Part shown: in pieces, positions 54,286 to 62,414 of the stretch
Layout: every line of letters starts with the position of its first letter
How positions within the stretch are numbered: position 1 is the first letter of the stretch
Position numbers and translations under genes: made by a program
Assembly: GCF_039793925.1 (NCBI RefSeq)
Contig: NZ_JBAMME010000226.1
Location: forward strand, 54,728 to 118,727
Source of the DNA: Thermogutta sp039793925
GTDB lineage: Bacteria; Planctomycetota; Planctomycetia; Pirellulales; Thermoguttaceae
Length of the DNA stretch: 64,000 nucleotides
Direction: 5' to 3'
Notes under the pieces: generated by a model
What the model was told of the DNA's origin: nothing
The model's input: only the letters and a program-made list of their open reading frames with translations
Database searches by the model: none

Positions 54286-56205
54286 TTGTTTGCAGGTCCG
54301 ATATTAACGCGTGAAATGGCGGTTTGCCCACGGCGCTGGCAATTCTTTCTTGCCAGAACAGCTTATGCCGCCATTCTGCTTTTGCTAATGTGTACGGCCT
54401 GGTTGGTGGTCACTGGCACCCAATACATTCGGGACGTCGGGGACGCTGCCCGGTTCAGCGAAACTTGGTTTCAAATTGCCAGCCCCATGCAGCTCGTCCT
54501 GGCGATATTCTCCGCTGCACTGGTGGCCGCGTCAAGCGTGTGTCAGGAAAAGGACAAACGCACCCTCGATCTGTTGCTGGTAACAGAGCTGACCAATACC
54601 GAGCTTGTTCTGGGGAAGCTGTTCAGCAGCCTGGTAACGCTCCTGACCACTCTGGTTGGTGGAATACCCGTGTATCTTTTTGCTGCTTTGCTGGGTGGCA
54701 TTTCTTATGGCCAGATTTTTCGGGTATTCCTCGTCACTTTTGCAGCCATGCTCGTAGCTGGAAGTTTGGGCACGCTTCTCGCCTTCTGGCGGGAAAAGAC
54801 TGTTCAAGCAATCACCCTGACGATTCTCGCGCTCGTGTTCTGGCTGGGCATCGGCGAGGTGCTGGCTTGGCAGGGAGGGCGTGTCCTCGTCGGAATGCCG
54901 TGTTCTTCTCTCGCTGTGATGATCAGCCCCTGGCGGGCAGTTTTGGAAGCGTCTCGTCCGATTCTTCGGGCAGAATCCGCTCTCGGCACATTAGGATTTA
55001 GCTGGGCAGGGTTCCTCATCGTGGAACTGATCTCTTTCCTCGTCCTGAACGGCATTGCCATCGCCGGAGTACGCGTTTGGAACGTAGTTCGGGATCCTCG
55101 ACGGCAACCGGCGGAGGAAGATTGGGCAACGGGGGCAGAATCGCAGGCGCTCGAGCCGGCACTCGCGGCGGTGGCAAACACTGAGGCCTCAGCCAGTGCC
55201 TCTGAAATCGCGGCACGGGGCCCAGCATATCCAGGCGTGGTTGGGGTCGAAAGAGCGCCGGTTCTGACCCCAACTGATCGCAGGTCAAAATCGGCAGAAG
55301 AACTGAGCCGTCTTCACGCCGCCCCTGGAAAAAAGAGAGAAGTCTGGGACAATCCGGTGCTGTGGCGGGAGGTTTGCACGTGGGCCTATGGAAGGCGGGC
55401 CTTGCTTGTGCGACTCGGGTATCTTGTCCTCTTTTTTGCAGCGTTCTTCGCCCTGGCCCAGTACGGAGAAACCATTGAGGGACCCAACAAGAACCTCGTC
55501 GCGGCAGTCACGGTGCCCGTCCTCTTGATAAGTCTCATCCTTGTCAACACGCAGGCGGTTACATCGCTGACGACGGAACGTGACGGTCGGACGCTGGATC
55601 TGCTTCTGGTGTCGGACATCACGCCTAAGGAGTTCATTTTTGGCAAACTCCTGGGAACTTTTTACAACTGCAAGGAGTATGTGCTCCTGCCCACGATCCT
55701 GTGCCTGTGGCTGGGCTGGCGGGGCTGGCTGACTTGGGAGGACACAGTCTATCTGGTTGTCGGTTTGTGGGTACTGTTTGGGTTTGTGGCCATGCTGGGA
55801 GTTCATGCCGGTTTGAACTACGTCAACTCTCGCCATGCCATCGCAACCAGCCTGGGAACCGTGTTTTTCCTCTTTCTTGGTGTCGCAGTGTGTATGCGGG
55901 TGATGCTTGCGTTCAGTGGCTCGTTCCAGGCCCAGCTGCACCCGTTTCTGGCTTTCATGATCGGCGGGGGAGCGGGACTATACCTTGCCCTGGGAATTCG
56001 AAACCCGTCTAACGCACTAGCTCTGGCTTCGTTTGCCTGTCCCTTGGCGACGTTTTATGCTCTCACCAGCCTCTTTCTGGGACAAACCCATCTTGTTTTT
56101 GTCGCGCTGGTTGCCGCGTACAGTTTTGCCACGGCTGCGATGCTCATACCGGCCATCGACGAATTTGATGTGGCCACCGGCCGCACCACAGCGGATGAAA
56201 CCTGA
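54286..56205 (+). CDS. ABC-2 type permease with two fused modules
   Basis: 639 residues from TTG 54286, with AGGAG six bases upstream; an earlier ATG frame (54103) lacks support. Polytopic membrane protein made of two related halves: MFAGPILTREMAVCPRRWQF at the start and DNPVLWREVCTWAYGRRALL near residue 354. Each half is followed by the same signature, RTLDLLLVTELTNTELVLGK and RTLDLLLVSDITPKEFIFGK, the family's cytoplasmic loop. A polar linker (about 260-350) joins them. It would need an ATPase subunit, which is not adjacent. Substrate unknown; typical of planctomycete ABC-2 permeases. Confidence 0.85.
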   Translation: MFAGPILTREMAVCPRRWQFFLARTAYAAILLLLMCTAWLVVTGTQYIRDVGDAARFSETWFQIASPMQLVLAIFSAALVAASSVCQEKDKRTLDLLLVTELTNTELVLGKLFSSLVTLLTTLVGGIPVYLFAALLGGISYGQIFRVFLVTFAAMLVAGSLGTLLAFWREKTVQAITLTILALVFWLGIGEVLAWQGGRVLVGMPCSSLAVMISPWRAVLEASRPILRAESALGTLGFSWAGFLIVELISFLVLNGIAIAGVRVWNVVRDPRRQPAEEDWATGAESQALEPALAAVANTEASASASEIAARGPAYPGVVGVERAPVLTPTDRRSKSAEELSRLHAAPGKKREVWDNPVLWREVCTWAYGRRALLVRLGYLVLFFAAFFALAQYGETIEGPNKNLVAAVTVPVLLISLILVNTQAVTSLTTERDGRTLDLLLVSDITPKEFIFGKLLGTFYNCKEYVLLPTILCLWLGWRGWLTWEDTVYLVVGLWVLFGFVAMLGVHAGLNYVNSRHAIATSLGTVFFLFLGVAVCMRVMLAFSGSFQAQLHPFLAFMIGGGAGLYLALGIRNPSNALALASFACPLATFYALTSLFLGQTHLVFVALVAAYSFATAAMLIPAIDEFDVATGRTTADET

Positions 56206-56258
56206 ACACGCGGGGCCGCTCAAATGATACCGTTGCACTCGGAGGTCAGGGCGTCGCT

Positions 56259-57611
56259 GTGAGCATGCTCTCACTGATTCCGTTTCTGATCATGATGGGA
56301 GGTCTGGCGGTCCTCTCGGCATGCTTTTCTGCCGCGGAAGCGGCTTACTTTTCGCTCCGTCGTCAGGACCTGGACCGGCTAACGACTTTTGGCTGGACAG
56401 GTCGCCTCGCTTCCTACCTTGCCGGCCGAGGGGAACACCTTCTAACCGCCATCTTGTTCTGCAATTTGCTGGTCAATGTGGCTTATTTCACCATGTCTTC
56501 CGTTCTCACCCTGCACTGGCAGCGTCAAGGAAATATTCAGCAGGCCGGTATTTTTGCGTCAGTTTCCATCCTGATTCTCATCTTTTTCAGCGAAATGCTG
56601 CCGAAAAGCCTGGCTGCTCAGCGTCCGACGGCGTGGGCTTTGGTTTTAGCCTTTCCCATTTACATGGCCGTCAGGCTGATAAATCCCCTTTTGCCGGTGT
56701 TACGTGGGATAGCGATTGGCATTCGGCGGGTTTTCTGGCCGGGGTTCAAACCGGAACCCTTTCTCCGCGTCAGGGAGCTGGAAAAGGCCGTTCGCGTCTC
56801 GCAGGAAGCAGCCGCAGTACTGGAAGATGAGCAACATATTCTGGAAAACCTTGTGCGGCTTTCCGATCTACGGGCCGAGGATGTCATGCAGCCTCGAACC
56901 GGAATCCGAATTCACCACAGGCCAGTATCAGCCACTGAGGCTAAAACGGCCTTTTCGGGATCAAGATATCTTTTCATTGTGGAACAAGAAGACGAGGCTT
57001 TCACATCCGCGCTCTCACCTCGTACCCTTATGAGAGCAGTGGGGTCTCCTGGGGCAGTCGACGGAACAGATTCCAGCGCCCTCCCGACTTCAAATCAACC
57101 TAACACACCCGCACCACAATGTTTGGATTCTGCGGACCTCGCGGTTTGGGCTGAGGCGGTCACCTATGTCCCCTGGAATGTTACGGCTGCTCAGGTCCTG
57201 CAAGCGCTGGTGGATGAGCAACGAGACGTGGCAGCCGTTGTCAACGAGTATGGCGAAACGGTGGGCGTTATCACGCTTGAGGACCTTCTTTCCCGCATCT
57301 TCACACGCGAGACCAGTCGTAGCGAGCAGTTTTTTGGGCGACGTCCCATCCTCCCTGTGGAGCCGGGCGTTTGGCACGTGACGGGGCTGACAAGTGTTCA
57401 CCGGCTGTGCCGTTATTTCGGTCTCGAGCGTCCCGAAGAGGCCACCCACACAGTTGCAGGTATCTTCCAGGACCAACTGGGCCGACTGCCAAAACCTGGG
57501 GACGTTTGCCGGTGGGGACCGTTTGAGTTGCGTGCCATTCAGGTCGGCCGTCGCGGGGTTGTACTCGCTGAACTTCGTCGACGGGATCATGTGAAGGAGA
57601 GCGCGGAATGA
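56259..57611 (+). CDS. CNNM/CorC-type transmembrane CBS protein (1)
   Basis: 450 residues from GTG 56259 (AGGG seven bases before); ATG 56265 is the alternative. The N-terminal DUF21/CNNM membrane domain has LSACFSAAEAAYFSLRRQDL and FFSEMLPKSLAAQRP. The CBS pair is partly degenerate: the first (RTGIRIHHRPVSATEAKTAF) is interrupted by a 60-residue polar insert, the second has VAAVVNEYGETVGVITLEDL. A CorC/HlyC domain closes the protein (VAGIFQDQLGRLPKPGD). Members mediate or control magnesium/cobalt efflux. The stop overlaps the next start (ATGA). Confidence 0.9.
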   Translation: MSMLSLIPFLIMMGGLAVLSACFSAAEAAYFSLRRQDLDRLTTFGWTGRLASYLAGRGEHLLTAILFCNLLVNVAYFTMSSVLTLHWQRQGNIQQAGIFASVSILILIFFSEMLPKSLAAQRPTAWALVLAFPIYMAVRLINPLLPVLRGIAIGIRRVFWPGFKPEPFLRVRELEKAVRVSQEAAAVLEDEQHILENLVRLSDLRAEDVMQPRTGIRIHHRPVSATEAKTAFSGSRYLFIVEQEDEAFTSALSPRTLMRAVGSPGAVDGTDSSALPTSNQPNTPAPQCLDSADLAVWAEAVTYVPWNVTAAQVLQALVDEQRDVAAVVNEYGETVGVITLEDLLSRIFTRETSRSEQFFGRRPILPVEPGVWHVTGLTSVHRLCRYFGLERPEEATHTVAGIFQDQLGRLPKPGDVCRWGPFELRAIQVGRRGVVLAELRRRDHVKESAE

Positions 57612-58588
57612 CGCTCATTTTTCCCTTTGTTTTGTTCATCATCGGTCTTGCGTTAAGCGCCCTATTCAGCGGGACTGAAACCGGTTTCTACCGCGTTTCA
57701 CGACTGCGACTCCAGGTTCTGGCAGGAACAGGCGATTGGCTCGCTCGTATCCTGGCCTGGTTCGCTGAGCGACCAGCATTATTTATCAGCACGACTCTCG
57801 TAGGCAACAATCTGGCCAATTATTTAGTCTCTTTTGCAGCCGTTCTTCTTCTCCAGCAGATGGCCGATACCTCGGCGACGACGGTGGAGCTTCTCGCGAC
57901 CTTCATTACGACTCCCATCGTTTTCATTTTTGGAGAGCTCATTCCCAAGCGACTTTTCCTTCAGGCGCCATTCCGTCTGCTCCGCGTTACTGGGCCGGTC
58001 TTTTCGCTGCTCGCTGTGCTTCTCTTGCCAATTTCAGGGATACTCTGGGTCTATGGTCGAGTACTCTCGCTGTTCTTTGCTGCTCCCTTGGAAAAAGCAC
58101 GCTCCGAGATTGCCAGCCGGGAGCTGCGACGGATCATGGAGGAGGGTGAACACGCGGGGCTGATTGTGGGGATTCAACGCCGAATTGCCCGGGCCATCCT
58201 GGAAAATGGCGCCAAACCAGCGACCGAGTTCATGGATGAACTTTCGTCCATTCCCATCGTTTCTCCCGATGTGACCTGGCAGAATCTTACCCAGCAAATC
58301 CCTGCAAAATTCGAGGAGTTTGCTCTTGTCCGTGAGAGCACTGGTGAGAGCAGATACAGAGGTTACGTATATCTGGCTGAACTTTTTTTGAACCCGGAAA
58401 TACCGGTGCGGGCTCTGGTCCGACCTGTTCTGCGCGTTCACACGCAAGAAAGATTGGTGTCTGTTCTTCAGGAACTGTTTCAAAAGCGGGAACCTCTTGC
58501 CCTGGTGGTGGATGCACAAGGCGAGCCTGTCGGGGTACTCCTCGAGCGCACGCTGCGCCGCATTTATCTCGACGAGGATAACTCTTAA
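57608..58588 (+). CDS. CNNM-type transmembrane CBS protein (2)
   Basis: 326 residues, coupled to the previous gene by an ATGA overlap. The DUF21 domain is clear: LSALFSGTETGFYRVSRLRL, GNNLANYLVSFAAVLLLQ and FIFGELIPKRLFLQAP. The cytoplasmic part has one recognisable CBS-like repeat at the end (LVVDAQGEPVGVLLERTLRR) and a shorter region before; there is no CorC/HlyC domain. Together with the first protein it may form a heteromeric ion-transport complex. The stop codon overlaps that of the convergent methyltransferase (TTAA). Confidence 0.9.
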   Translation: MTLIFPFVLFIIGLALSALFSGTETGFYRVSRLRLQVLAGTGDWLARILAWFAERPALFISTTLVGNNLANYLVSFAAVLLLQQMADTSATTVELLATFITTPIVFIFGELIPKRLFLQAPFRLLRVTGPVFSLLAVLLLPISGILWVYGRVLSLFFAAPLEKARSEIASRELRRIMEEGEHAGLIVGIQRRIARAILENGAKPATEFMDELSSIPIVSPDVTWQNLTQQIPAKFEEFALVRESTGESRYRGYVYLAELFLNPEIPVRALVRPVLRVHTQERLVSVLQELFQKREPLALVVDAQGEPVGVLLERTLRRIYLDEDNS

Positions 58589-59502
58589 GACGTGTTCGAC
58601 GGTGTTAGGAGACCCAGGGCGTCCCAACGCACCATCATACCGCTGGGAAGCGGTCGGCCGTCTGCAGTGGGGATCACCATCATCCGTATTTTCAGCTCAC
58701 CGTATTGCCAAATCTCCGGACGAATCCCGTGGATCAGTCGTGTAACCTGGTGGATCCCGTAGCCAGGTGTGTGACACGTGAAGAGAAAGAACCCCCGTTG
58801 GGGATCTATCAGCTCGAAACACATTCGCACAAGGGCCTCGATATCTTTGTGAAACTGAAAGACCTCACCCCGGGGACCATGGCCATAACTCGGCGGATCC
58901 AAAATGATCCCTTCATACAGTTTGCCCCGCCGCAACTCACGACGCACAAATTTGCGTGCATCCTCAACGATCCAGTGTATGGGCCGATTTTCCAGGCCCG
59001 AGTGCTCGGCATTGCGACGGGCCCAGCCTACCACATTCTGAGCCGCATCCACATGGACAACCTCTGCCCCCGCCCGTGCCGCTACCAGAGTGGCCCCTCC
59101 TGTGTAAGCAAAAAGATTGAGAATTGGTTTGGTGACAGCAGTCGTGCTGAGCCGACGGTAGAGCCAGTTCCAGTTGGCAGCTTGTTCAGGAAAAAGGCCC
59201 ACGTGGCCTGACTCGTTGCGCTTCAATTCGAACACGAGTGGCCCCCAATGAATCGTCCACCGTTGCGGCACGTGACTGTGGTCCACCCACTTCCCTAGAT
59301 TGCCGCGAGCCCGTTCGAACCGACTGTGAGCCATCCGCCACAACTGCGGCCGAGCCACGGGTCCTTCTGCCGCGGGACTGGGACGGTCCAAAATCCACGC
59401 CCCAAAGCGTTCCAGGCGACGTCCTCCTCCGAAGTCGAGCAGCTCGTAATCCTGCGTTTGAAACGGAGCTGCCCCCCACTCTTCGCAGTCAACCTGGAAC
59501 AT
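58585..59502 (-). CDS. RlmI-like class I methyltransferase
   Basis: 305 residues from ATG 59502; an upstream in-frame extension lacks family content. SAM-dependent enzyme of the RlmI/RlmK-like group: SAM motif PILNLFAYTGGATLVAARAG, then EVVHVDAAQNVVGWARRNAE, and the catalytic DPPSYGHGPRGEVFQFHKD. The usual N-terminal PUA domain of RlmI is absent; instead there is a short strand-rich segment (YELLDFGGGRRLERFGAWIL). Probably methylates rRNA or another nucleic acid, not proven. It starts 20 bp after the zinc-ribbon gene's stop. Confidence 0.88.
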   Translation of the reverse strand: MFQVDCEEWGAAPFQTQDYELLDFGGGRRLERFGAWILDRPSPAAEGPVARPQLWRMAHSRFERARGNLGKWVDHSHVPQRWTIHWGPLVFELKRNESGHVGLFPEQAANWNWLYRRLSTTAVTKPILNLFAYTGGATLVAARAGAEVVHVDAAQNVVGWARRNAEHSGLENRPIHWIVEDARKFVRRELRRGKLYEGIILDPPSYGHGPRGEVFQFHKDIEALVRMCFELIDPQRGFFLFTCHTPGYGIHQVTRLIHGIRPEIWQYGELKIRMMVIPTADGRPLPSGMMVRWDALGLLTPSNTS

Positions 59503-59521
59503 GTCAAAAACCGCACGACCT

Positions 59522-59941
59522 TTATGCGGACGTTTCGGGAACCACCTTGTACACGGTGTCGTGTTCACGGGCATGTTCCACGACTTTAATCCCCACGTTC
59601 TGCCCGGCCTTCGCCTCCTGGACAGGCTGCCTGTCAATTTGTATCGAGGTCACAGGCTGGTAAAAGTCACTCGTGTGTCCCTTGATGTGAATGGTATCTC
59701 CGACCGCCAAAGTGCCGTTGGTGATCTCCACGGCCGCCACACCCAAATGGCTGAAATAGTGTGTCACGCGTCCCACCGGAATCTCCGCCATGGCACGTCC
59801 TCCTTCCTGCAGGGAATGAACCGACTGGGTGTGACCGGATCGCACATCGATCCACCGGCCACAGTCACACCGTATCGAACGCCCAAAAGCGAACAGAGTT
59901 ACGTCGTAAGCCGCACCACAGTGCGGGCACATGATTGCCAT
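59522..59941 (-). CDS. Zinc-ribbon protein fused to an EF-Tu domain 2-like domain
   Basis: 139 residues from ATG 59941. The N-terminal part (MAIMCPHCGAAYDVTLFAFG, then CDCGRWIDV) is a zinc ribbon. After a short linker, MAEIPVGRVTHYFSHLGVAA and LAVGDTIHIKGHTSDF match the small 'translation elongation factor-like' proteins that resemble domain 2 of EF-Tu. An excellent ribosome-binding site (GGAAGGAGGACGTGCC) lies immediately before the internal MAEIP start at 59791, so a second 89-residue product is likely. Role unknown; the methyltransferase downstream suggests a link to RNA. Confidence 0.75.
   Translation of the reverse strand: MAIMCPHCGAAYDVTLFAFGRSIRCDCGRWIDVRSGHTQSVHSLQEGGRAMAEIPVGRVTHYFSHLGVAAVEITNGTLAVGDTIHIKGHTSDFYQPVTSIQIDRQPVQEAKAGQNVGIKVVEHAREHDTVYKVVPETSA
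59791..59811 (-). promoter_or_regulatory. Strong internal ribosome-binding site and alternative start
   Basis: On the minus strand GGAAGGAGGACGTGCC precedes the ATG at 59791-59789 (MAEIPV). It is better than the site at the upstream start, so translation of the 89-residue EF-Tu domain 2-like protein alone is likely. Confidence 0.6.
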
Positions 59942-60025
59942 GGCATCGACCCCACATACCAGTATGGCACGGCCCCACGAAACCTGCAATGAGAGGAAGC
60001 TGTGCAAGAATTTTCCCACAAAAAT

Positions 60026-60056
60026 AGGGCCGTCAAGCCTCTTGCTTCACGGCCCT
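60026..60056 (-). terminator. Rho-independent terminator of the Lys-rich microprotein gene
   Basis: On the minus strand AGGGCCGTGAAGC pairs with GCTTGACGGCCCT around a 5-nt loop (13 bp, one mismatch), followed by ATTTTTG. It lies 90 bp after the stop at 60146. Confidence 0.75.
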
Positions 60057-60145
60057 TTCTCGTCGGGATGAGCAGCGTGCTGAGGCGGAGACTATCCACT
60101 TCTCCTGAGGACAGATCTCCAGTCTCTCAAGCAGCGTTCAGCATT

Positions 60146-60235
60146 TCATTTCTTCTTGCACGATTTCTTGGTTGCCTTCTTGGCAGCAGCCTTCTTGGTT
60201 GCCGCACCCTTCGTTGCTGCTTTCTTGGTCGCCAC
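60146..60235 (-). CDS. 29-residue Lys/Ala-rich histone H1-tail-like microprotein
   Basis: GTG start at 60235 with GGAGG spaced eight bases upstream, a stop at 60146-60148, and a product built from ATKKAA/AAKKA-type repeats ending TKKSCKKK. The composition (mostly Lys, Ala, Thr) resembles the basic tails of histone H1-like and Lys-rich nucleoid proteins. It is flanked by a good promoter and a strong terminator, so it is a complete unit. The frame is open up to 60382, which would add about 49 codons, but without a ribosome-binding site. DNA or RNA binding is inferred from charge only. Confidence 0.6.
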   Translation of the reverse strand: MATKKAATKGAATKKAAAKKATKKSCKKK

Positions 60236-60769
60236 GATACGTACCTCCGTCCAAAAAGTGCCGGCGGGATGGCTTCGACCACCGAAGCCTTTCACAGGCC
60301 ACCTTTCCCGCTTGGGCACATGCACCCACACCCAGCCACGTGTTTTAGCTTGCCATCGCTCAACGGCCACCATCGATGGCACGCCTCGAAACTTTTCATC
60401 GGCTTTATATCGAACGTTGCAAAAATTTCAATGCCCCCGACGCAATTTTTGGGCGCCGGTTGATCTTAGGCCCTGGTTGATCCGACCACCCGCGACGGCT
60501 GTGATTCAGCCAAAAGCAGACTCGTAAAAAAGTCCAACCGACTTAGCACGCTGACCAACCGGGCCAATGGAAAAACCGAGCCCAAGACTGGACGGGGAGG
60601 CTTTGCCTTGTTTCAATGTTACCGGGCGTTGGCCGAAACCGGTGGTTGTTTTTTGACCCCAACTTCCAGAATGCACCAGACGTCCAACGTCATGTTTTTT
60701 CGAACCGCAGGAAATTGCCCCACACCATCGATCCATCCCTCAGACCCTTTGATGGAGGAGGTCAAACCC
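60236..60769. other. Divergent intergenic region with minus-strand promoter
   Basis: 534 bp between the microprotein and the fourth Gfo/Idh/MocA gene. The minus-strand promoter is listed separately. Upstream of the Gfo start the frame stays open for 54 codons but carries no family content. Confidence 0.5.
60404..60431 (-). promoter_or_regulatory. Promoter of the Lys-rich microprotein
   Basis: On the minus strand TTGAAA (60431-60426), 16-bp spacer, TATAAA (60409-60404). It predicts a leader of about 160 nt before the GTG at 60235. Confidence 0.6.
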
Positions 60770-62236
60770 ATGCGTGTCCATCGTCGTTCCTTTCTCAAAG
60801 CATCGGCCGCCGCCGGTGCAGTCTTCACTTTTGCCATCTCGGGCACCCGAAGCTCCGGCCGAATCATCGGGGCCAACGAGACGATTAACATCGGCGTCGC
60901 GGGCATCCATGGCCGCGGTGGAGCCCATATTGACGCCTTTGCCAGTATGCCGAATGTGCGAGTCACGTATTTGATCGATCCTGACAGTCGATTATTTGCC
61001 AATCGCATCAAGCAGGTTGAAAAACGCGGGGGCAATACGCCTAAGTGTGTCCCGGATGTCCGCCAGGCCCTGGACGACAAGAATCTGGACGCAATCTCGA
61101 TCGCCACCTGCAATCACTGGCATTCGCTGATGACGATTTGGGCGTGCCAGGCAGGTAAAGACGTCTACGTCGAAAAGCCGTGCAGTCACAATGTGTTCGA
61201 GGGCCGCAAGTGCGTCGAGGCTGCCCGCAAATACGGCCGGATTGTCCAGCACGGAACCCAGAGTCGCTCGAGCGCCTCCTGGGCGCAGCAGGTGGCCGCC
61301 ATCGCCTCGGGCAAGTATGGCAAACTCCTGGTTTCAAAGGGTTATGCCAGCAAACCACGGTGGTCCATCGGTTTCAAGGAAGATAAGGATCCCCCGCCCG
61401 AGTTGGACTACAACCTGTGGCTCGGACCTGCGCAGTGGATGCCTTACAACGAAAACCTCGTCCATTACAATTGGCACTGGTTCTGGCCGACCGGCAACGG
61501 TGAAATCGGCAACCAGGGAGTTCATCAAATGGACATTGCGCGATGGGCGATCCCTGGCGCCACATTGCCCGATTGGGTGATCAGTGCCGGCGGCCGATAC
61601 GTCGACGAACCCGATCACAACTGGAAAGACCAGGGGCAGACTCCCAACATGCAGATCACGGTCATGGGCTTCGGGGATGTGCTCTTGCTCTTCGAAGTAC
61701 GTGGCCTCGTGGGAAAAGCCGGCCCGGGCGGAAAGAAATTCGATCCCATTGTCACCAACGAATTCTATCTGGAAGAGGGTGTCATCAAGGAAGGTAAGTT
61801 CTATCCGAAGGGTAAGGACAAGCCAGAACCACTGGTAAAGGTCGATGTCAAAATGGGCCCGGGCGACCAATTCGAAAACTTCATCGCCTGCATGCGCAGC
61901 CGCAAGGTGGAAGAGCTGCACGCCGATATCGAGGTGGCGCACTACTCTTCCGCCCTTTGCCACCTGGGCAATATCTCTTACCGTCTGGGGAAAGAAGTGA
62001 GCTTTGCCGAAGCGGCTGCTGGCCTGCCGAACCACGAGCTCGTCGCAGCCGCCTGGAAAATGCTAGAAGACAACCTCGCAGGTGCTTTGGGGGTGGACCT
62101 GACAAAGCTCACGTGTATTCTGGGGCCCAAACTGGCGTTCGACCGAAATAAGGAGCGCTTTGTTGATAATCCTGAAGCGGACAAACTCCTCACGCGAGAC
62201 TACCGGAAGCCGTTCGTCGTTCCGGAAACCGTGTGA
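60770..62236 (+). CDS. Gfo/Idh/MocA oxidoreductase with twin-arginine leader (4)
   Basis: 488 residues from ATG 60770, preceded by GGAGGAGGTCAAACCC. Twin-arginine leader MRVHRRSFLKASAAAGAVFT; NAD(P) motif INIGVAGIHGRGGAHIDAF; family lysine in DVYVEKPCSHNVFEGRKC; then YNLWLGPAQWMPYNENLVHY and NWHWFWPTGNGEIGNQGVHQ, a subgroup I associate with planctomycetes. The C-terminal helical domain ends with LLTRDYRKPFVVP. Substrate unknown. A hairpin and the fifth paralogue follow. Confidence 0.93.
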   Translation: MRVHRRSFLKASAAAGAVFTFAISGTRSSGRIIGANETINIGVAGIHGRGGAHIDAFASMPNVRVTYLIDPDSRLFANRIKQVEKRGGNTPKCVPDVRQALDDKNLDAISIATCNHWHSLMTIWACQAGKDVYVEKPCSHNVFEGRKCVEAARKYGRIVQHGTQSRSSASWAQQVAAIASGKYGKLLVSKGYASKPRWSIGFKEDKDPPPELDYNLWLGPAQWMPYNENLVHYNWHWFWPTGNGEIGNQGVHQMDIARWAIPGATLPDWVISAGGRYVDEPDHNWKDQGQTPNMQITVMGFGDVLLLFEVRGLVGKAGPGGKKFDPIVTNEFYLEEGVIKEGKFYPKGKDKPEPLVKVDVKMGPGDQFENFIACMRSRKVEELHADIEVAHYSSALCHLGNISYRLGKEVSFAEAAAGLPNHELVAAAWKMLEDNLAGALGVDLTKLTCILGPKLAFDRNKERFVDNPEADKLLTRDYRKPFVVPETV

Positions 62237-62286
62237 CTCGGAGGAAAAGATCCGAGATGTAGCGTCGGGATTCCAACGCGTACGAA

Positions 62287-62325
62287 CCGGGCGGAGCATC
62301 CTCGCCCGGCGAGGTTGAGTTTTTT
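62287..62325 (+). terminator. Hairpin after the fourth Gfo/Idh/MocA gene
   Basis: CCGGGCG pairs perfectly with CGCCCGG around a 9-nt loop; six T's follow ten bases later. The gap between stem and T-run makes it a moderate terminator. Confidence 0.4.
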
Positions 62326-62414
62326 GCCAAAACCCTGCGGACCCAATACCATTCCCGGCCAGATCGTTGACCATTCTGTCATGCATCGTCAGTCCGAATA
62401 CAGGGGGTGAAGCC

